Below, in pieces: positions 60,040-64,000 of a DNA stretch of 64,000 bases. Within the stretch, counting starts at the first letter, position 1. Every line of letters starts with the position of its first letter. Origin of the DNA: Collinsella sp. TF06-26 (GTDB lineage Bacteria; Actinomycetota; Coriobacteriia; Coriobacteriales; Coriobacteriaceae); the NCBI RefSeq assembly GCF_002232035.1, contig NZ_NKXR01000009.1, forward strand, positions 267 through 64,266. The letters run 5' to 3'. The notes beneath the pieces are model-generated. The model saw only the letters and a program-made list of their open reading frames with translations, was not told the origin of the DNA and ran no database searches. The position numbers were made by a program, and so were the translations under genes.

Positions 60040-60346
60040 CTGCGAGGTCGTCTACTCTCCGCTGGCTCTGCAAGATCTCGACGACATCTGGGACTACATT
60101 GCCGTCGAAAAGGACAATCCCGCAGCAGCTGATAGGATCGTAGGGGGCATTCTCGCTCGGATAGACCTGCTCTCCAGCTTCCCCGAGTCTGGTACACCAC
60201 TCTCCTCGATCTATCCCCTACGCTCCGATTACCGGTTCGTGGTCTGTGACAACCATCTCGCGTTTTACCGTTTTCACCAGAAGGTCTATATCGACCGCGT
60301 CCTCCACAGAAAGCGCGATTACCTGCAGGTGCTACTTGCCGAATAA
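60032..60346 (+). CDS. ParE/RelE-superfamily toxin
   Basis: A 104-residue toxin with the fold pattern VVYSPLALQDLDDIWDYIAVEKDNPAAADRIVGGILARIDLLSSFPESG and the C-terminal strands YRFVVCDNHLAFYRFHQKVYIDRVLHRKRDY. The C-terminal Arg/His/Tyr set is compatible with RelE-like ribosome-dependent cleavage, while the overall sequence looks closer to ParE, so the target is undecided. It is translationally coupled to the antitoxin. Confidence 0.86.
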   Translation: MHSCEVVYSPLALQDLDDIWDYIAVEKDNPAAADRIVGGILARIDLLSSFPESGTPLSSIYPLRSDYRFVVCDNHLAFYRFHQKVYIDRVLHRKRDYLQVLLAE

Positions 60347-60420
60347 ACAGGCCCCGATATAATTCGACCCCTTATCCGGGACCATGCCCGATGCAGCTAA
60401 AAAGCCCCGTCCTAAATGAG

Positions 60421-61299
60421 CTAGTTGAGGAGTTGGGCCATGGCGTTGACGAATTTTTGGACTTGGAGGGTGGGCTCGAGCGGGTAGTGCAGAAAGACCG
60501 GCACCTCGCGGCCGCACAGAAACGGCACGCCCACAAAGGCCGGGTGCACGCCCGACCACGCTCCGCAGGTGAGCACCGCGTCACCCTTTTCCTCCGCATC
60601 GTTAAAGAGCGCAAAGTCGAAGCTATCCACGTCGATCACGTCCACACCGCCGTCGGCCAACAGGTCGATGCGCAGGCTGTCCATAGCGTCGTTGCCGTGA
60701 CGGAGCACGCGCAGGCGCATGCCCTCCAGGTCGGCAACCGTGATGCGCGTCTTGCGCGCAAGCGGGCTCGTGCGCGGCACATCAATATAAAACGGTACGT
60801 TGACGATAAGGAGCTTTTGGCAGGCGTCGCCCCAGCGCGGGGTCGAAAAACTCGACTGCACCACATCCACTTCGCGACCAAGACTGCGCATGACGGCCTC
60901 GCGCTCATCGTAGAGGTCACTCACCGGCACAATCTCAAAGCGCAGCGACGGCTCCAACTCGTGCACACTCGACCACATCGACAGCGTCTGGCGCCCCGGG
61001 CACATCATCGACACGCCCAGGCGCACGGCGCCGCCATCGCCCGCCGCGCGTCGGGCGCGGCGCAACGCATCCTCAGACTGGCGCATAATCGATCGCGCAT
61101 CGTCCACCAGCAAAGCGCCCGCCGGCGTCACCTTGACGCCCGAATGTGAGCGCTCGAACAATGTAATGCCAAACTCGGCCTCGAATCCTGACACCTGTTT
61201 GACGAGCGCTGGTGTCGACACGCGCAGTTTTGCCGCCGCACGCGAGAAGCTTCCCAGCTCCGCGGCGGCCGTTATGGCCTCGAGTCGCCGATCGTACAC
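60421..61299 (-). CDS. LysR-family transcriptional regulator
   Basis: A 292-residue LysR protein. The N-terminal helix-turn-helix is LEAITAAAELGSFSRAAAKLRVSTPALVKQVSGFEAEFGITLFERSHSGVKVTPAG, and a periplasmic-binding-like effector domain follows (VRLGVSMMCPGRQTLSMWSSV). It is divergent from the SDR-MFS-oxidoreductase genes and probably activates them from the shared 233-bp region, which contains TAAAC-N5-GTTTA at 61398-61412. Confidence 0.9.
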   Translation of the reverse strand: MYDRRLEAITAAAELGSFSRAAAKLRVSTPALVKQVSGFEAEFGITLFERSHSGVKVTPAGALLVDDARSIMRQSEDALRRARRAAGDGGAVRLGVSMMCPGRQTLSMWSSVHELEPSLRFEIVPVSDLYDEREAVMRSLGREVDVVQSSFSTPRWGDACQKLLIVNVPFYIDVPRTSPLARKTRITVADLEGMRLRVLRHGNDAMDSLRIDLLADGGVDVIDVDSFDFALFNDAEEKGDAVLTCGAWSGVHPAFVGVPFLCGREVPVFLHYPLEPTLQVQKFVNAMAQLLN

Positions 61300-61397
61300 G
61301 TCAATCTCCCGTTTCCAGAGGTATGGCCATGCGCTGCCAAAGGGGGTCGTTTTGGCAGGTCACACACTCAATTAAGAACAAATCTTCTTGCAAGCTA

Positions 61398-61412
61398 TAA
61401 ACCATTAGTTTA
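61398..61412. promoter_or_regulatory. Candidate LysR-type binding site
   Basis: TAAAC and GTTTA around CATTA form a short palindrome of the T-Nx-A kind, 98 bp from the LysR start and 120 bp from the SDR start. The region is A+T-rich. This is a position-based guess. Confidence 0.35.
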
Positions 61413-61532
61413 CGCCATTCTAACAAATATGCAATTCACCTGCGCAAATCCAAAGCATACGATAACCAGCGAAAACCACGTGGGTCGATTAATGGGAGCG
61501 ACCCACCGGGAGGCACAAGAAGGGAAGTTCCT

Positions 61533-62414
61533 ATGAGCAATTGGCTTAAGCTCGAGGGCGATGTATGCGCCGTTACCGGCGCACTCGGCGGCATGGGCGT
61601 CGAGATTTGCCGAGAGTTCGCCCGCAACGGCGCCAACGTCGTCCTGCTCGACCTAGACGAGGAAAAGGTCAAGGCCGCAGCCGCCGACCTCGCCGCCGAG
61701 TTTGGTATCCATGCCGAGGGCTACAAGATGAACGCCTGCAACGAGGGCGAGGTTCAGGCCGCCGTCGACGCCACCATCGCCGACTTCGGCCGCGTCGACG
61801 TCCTCGTCAACACCGCCGGCATCCTGCGCTTCGCAGCCATGGAGGACCTGCCGTTGAGTGACTGGAACGACGTCATCAACGTCAACCTTACCGGCTACTT
61901 CATCACCTCGCAGCGCTTTGGTCGCGAGATGATCAAGGCTGGTCAGGGTCGCCTGGTGCACATCTCGACCGTTGCCAGCCACTCCCCCGAGACGTTCTCG
62001 GGCGTGTACAGCTCCACCAAGGCGGGCGTCAACATGATGTCGAAGATGTTGGCTGCCGAGTGGGGTCCCTACGGCGTGCGTTCCAATTGCGTCGAGCCCT
62101 GCTTTGTTAAGACCCCCATGTCGGCGAGCTTTTACGCCGACCCCGAGGTCGAGAAGAGCCGCAGCCGTCTCATCGCCACGCGCCGCATCGGCGAGGTCAG
62201 CGATATCGCCAACGCCGTCATGTTCCTGGCGTCCAAGCGCTCGGACTTTACCACCGGCGACGCCATCAAGGTCGACGGCGGTTTCTCCAATATGATGGGC
62301 GACCTCACCGCCAAGCCCGGCGGCCGTCGAGCCTTTGCCGACAACTACCTCAAGAACAAGGGCGTCGAGCTTTGGTCCGACGAGTCCGGCGTCGCAAAAC
62401 CGACCGACCAGTAA
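61533..62414 (+). CDS. SDR family oxidoreductase
   Basis: A 293-residue short-chain dehydrogenase. The cofactor motif TGALGGMG, the acidic VLLDLDEEK (Asp after the second strand favours NAD), NTAGILR, and the catalytic Ser and YSSTK motif are all present. A C-terminal extension of about 40 residues (GGFSNMMGDLTAKPGGRRAFADNYLKNKGVELW) follows the usual VDGG end. Preceding sequence AAGGGAAG lies 8 bp from ATG 61533. It is the first gene of a run with an MFS carrier and a Gfo/Idh oxidoreductase, so a sugar, polyol or keto-acid substrate is plausible. Confidence 0.88.
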   Translation: MSNWLKLEGDVCAVTGALGGMGVEICREFARNGANVVLLDLDEEKVKAAAADLAAEFGIHAEGYKMNACNEGEVQAAVDATIADFGRVDVLVNTAGILRFAAMEDLPLSDWNDVINVNLTGYFITSQRFGREMIKAGQGRLVHISTVASHSPETFSGVYSSTKAGVNMMSKMLAAEWGPYGVRSNCVEPCFVKTPMSASFYADPEVEKSRSRLIATRRIGEVSDIANAVMFLASKRSDFTTGDAIKVDGGFSNMMGDLTAKPGGRRAFADNYLKNKGVELWSDESGVAKPTDQ

Positions 62415-62480
62415 ACCAGCCTGCCAGGGAGGCCCCGCGGACGCACCCGCCCCTCCCCCGCATCGATTAGAAAGAGTCCA

Positions 62481-63737
62481 ATGGCTTCCACCAACTCCAA
62501 CAAGGGTCGCGCCGCCGTGCTTTCCGCCGCGTGCGTCACCATGTTCTTCATCAGCTCCATCGCGCTGTATTCCGTCGTGAGCAAAAATCTGCTCGCCGTC
62601 TACCCCGAGTGGTCGAGCGCCCTCACCTGGGCTTTCCCGGTCTTTCAGACCATCATGGCCGTGACGGGTATTTTCGCCGGCCGCATCTCCGATAAGATCG
62701 GCCCCCGCAACGTCGTGATCGCCGCCGCCGTGTGCTACGGCCTGGGCTGGTTCATGTCCGGCACCGTCACCGAGCCGTGGCAGTTCTACCTGTGGTTCTC
62801 GCTCGTCGCCGCCATCGGCAACGGCCTGGGCTACAACCCCGCGCTCACCACCGGTCAAAAGTGGTTCATCGACAAGAAGGGCCTCGCCTCCGGCATCACC
62901 CTGGCCGCTTCGACCGCCGGCCCCGCCGTGCTGTCCCCGGTGCTCGCCTCGCTGCTCATCCCGAGCCTCGGCATCTTTGGCGCCCTCAAGGCACTCGGCG
63001 TCATCTTCTTTGTGATGATCGCCGCCTCCGCCCTGTTCCTGAAGGCCCCCGAGGCCGGCTGGCTGCCCGAGGGCTTCGAGGCCCCCAAGGGTGGCGCGCA
63101 CGCCGGCACCTTCGGCGACCTCACCCCGGGCGAGATGGTCAAGACCCCGCGCTTCTGGGTCCTCATCATCACCTTCGCCTTTGCCGCCACCGCCGGCACC
63201 CTGCTCGTGGGCAAGGTTGCCTCCATCGCCGCCGTCCAGCTCTTCGCCGACCCCACGAGCGCCGCGGCCGTCGCCCTCGGCGGTGTGGTGGTCTCCGTCA
63301 ACACCTGCGCCAACCTGGTCGGCCGTCTGTCCTTTGGCCAGATCATCGACAAGCTCGGCGCCTACAAGTCGCTGCTCATCAGCCTTGTCGTCACCATCGT
63401 CGCGCTCGTCATCATGTCGATAAGCTTTACGCAGAGCATGTTCTTTGTGGCACTCGCCCTGCTCGGCTTTAGCTTTGGCGCCCTGCTCGTCATCTACCCG
63501 CCGCTCACCGGTGGCGCCTTCGGTACCAGCAACATCGGCGTCAACTACGGCATCATGTTCCTGGGCTACGCCGCTTCTACCTGGATCAGCCAGCCCATCA
63601 CTGCCGTGCTGTATCACGCTGAGGCCGGCAGCGCCGCCTACCAGCAGTCCTTCTACGGCGCCATCGTGATCGCCGCCATCGCCGTCGTGCTCACCGTCTA
63701 CATGATGGTCTCCGACAGCAAGAAGAAGTCCGCCTAG
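62481..63737 (+). CDS. MFS transporter, OxlT-like
   Basis: A 418-residue major facilitator with the features of the oxalate:formate antiporter group: YSVVSKNLLAVYPEWSSALTWAFPVFQTIMAVTGIFAGRISDKIGPRNVV, the GLGYNPALTTGQKWFIDKKGLASGI loop, and LAPPLTGGAFGTSNIGVNYGIMFLGYA-like sequence near the end (seen as IYPPLTGGAFGTSNIGVNYGIMF). The group carries monocarboxylates and related anions. It lies 66 bp after the SDR gene on the same strand, and GAAAGAG precedes its ATG. Confidence 0.88.
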   Translation: MASTNSNKGRAAVLSAACVTMFFISSIALYSVVSKNLLAVYPEWSSALTWAFPVFQTIMAVTGIFAGRISDKIGPRNVVIAAAVCYGLGWFMSGTVTEPWQFYLWFSLVAAIGNGLGYNPALTTGQKWFIDKKGLASGITLAASTAGPAVLSPVLASLLIPSLGIFGALKALGVIFFVMIAASALFLKAPEAGWLPEGFEAPKGGAHAGTFGDLTPGEMVKTPRFWVLIITFAFAATAGTLLVGKVASIAAVQLFADPTSAAAVALGGVVVSVNTCANLVGRLSFGQIIDKLGAYKSLLISLVVTIVALVIMSISFTQSMFFVALALLGFSFGALLVIYPPLTGGAFGTSNIGVNYGIMFLGYAASTWISQPITAVLYHAEAGSAAYQQSFYGAIVIAAIAVVLTVYMMVSDSKKKSA

Positions 63738-63805
63738 TTTTGCTTGACGCGGCAAGGGCCGTTCTCTTGCCGCATTCCACCGGTCACCAGTATTAAGGAG
63801 TCGAA

Positions 63806-64000
63806 ATGTCTGAGCTCAACCCCGTCCGCATTGCCGTTATCGGCGCCGGCGCCATGGGCCGCAACCACATCCGCTTTGTCACCGAGGAGCCCGAGGCCGA
63901 GCTCGTCGCCATCGCCGACGCCTTTGAGGGCGCCCGCGCCACGGCCGAGGCCGCCGGCGTGCCGTTCTTCACCGATCCCGCCCAGATGATGGACGAGGTC
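63806..64000 (+). CDS. Gfo/Idh/MocA family oxidoreductase, 5' end only
   Basis: The first 65 codons of an NAD(P)-dependent sugar or cyclitol dehydrogenase. The Rossmann motif VIGAGAMGRNHIRFV follows the start, then AELVAIADAFEGARATAEAAGVPFFTD. AAGGAG lies 5 nt before ATG 63806. It is cut by the window end. It continues the SDR-MFS operon, 68 bp after the MFS gene. Confidence 0.88.
   Translation, partial: MSELNPVRIAVIGAGAMGRNHIRFVTEEPEAELVAIADAFEGARATAEAAGVPFFTDPAQMMDEV

Overview
The window reads as a chromosomal segment of a Coriobacteriia gut actinobacterium, most likely Collinsella. This is inferred from the high G+C content, an atp operon in actinobacterial order, and a mix of PTS/GH4 sugar cassettes, LCP wall proteins, IclR/RpiR regulators and many short palindromic intergenic repeats. 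I could not search databases. I see no rRNA, tRNA or CRISPR array and no intact transposase.

Layout. 0-4.5 kb: phosphohexomutase, homocysteine S-methyltransferase, DtxR-type regulator and divergent peptidase T. 4.5-7.4 kb: murA and an LCP wall-polymer ligase gene. 7.4-14.4 kb: a complete F1Fo ATP synthase operon (atpI-like, B, E, F, H, A, G, D, C), all on the minus strand. 14.6-21.5 kb: upp, glpK, tsaC-like, a hicAB toxin-antitoxin pair with its operator, prmC with an unusual acidic insertion, and prfA. 21.7-28.1 kb: M20 peptidase, a three-gene polar amino-acid ABC importer, an aldose-epimerase-like gene and an unknown membrane protein. 28.2-29.7 kb: a DUF4143-type ATPase with its own palindromic leader.

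29.7-41.5 kb is the most interesting metabolic region. It holds a MerR regulator, ubiX, ubiD, a DASS anion carrier, ptb-buk, an acyltransferase, an IclR regulator with a twin operator, and a gene that joins an LpdD-like prenylated-flavin chaperone domain to an isopentenyl-diphosphate-isomerase-like Nudix domain. UbiX makes prenyl-FMN from FMN and dimethylallyl phosphate, and UbiD decarboxylates with it. The fusion suggests that handling of the C5 prenyl precursor is physically tied to cofactor delivery. An MFS exporter is divergent from the fusion gene.

41.6-49.7 kb: two paralogous, oppositely oriented alpha-glucoside cassettes, each with a GH4 phospho-glucosidase, a PTS EIICB and an RpiR regulator. 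49.7-59.3 kb: tyrosine phosphatase, a second DUF4143 ATPase bounded by repeats, a TIGR04076-like protein with pyridoxamine kinase, a MarR-controlled heterodimeric ABC exporter with a readable promoter/operator, and a GGDEF protein. 59.3-64 kb: the remnant of a third DUF4143 ATPase, a Phd/ParE-type toxin-antitoxin pair, and a LysR-SDR-MFS-Gfo/Idh cluster that runs off the window.

Running through the window are repeat families the genes do not explain. The strongest is a 168-bp structured element, present in three full copies of identical length and one truncated copy. Each full copy starts at the stop codon of a minus-strand gene and has compensatory changes in its helices, so it is a good structured-RNA candidate. 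Another family is a palindrome centred on ACAAAGGGA/TCCCTTTGT that repeatedly sits on or next to stop codons and supplies the terminal 'Met-stop' of several proteins.
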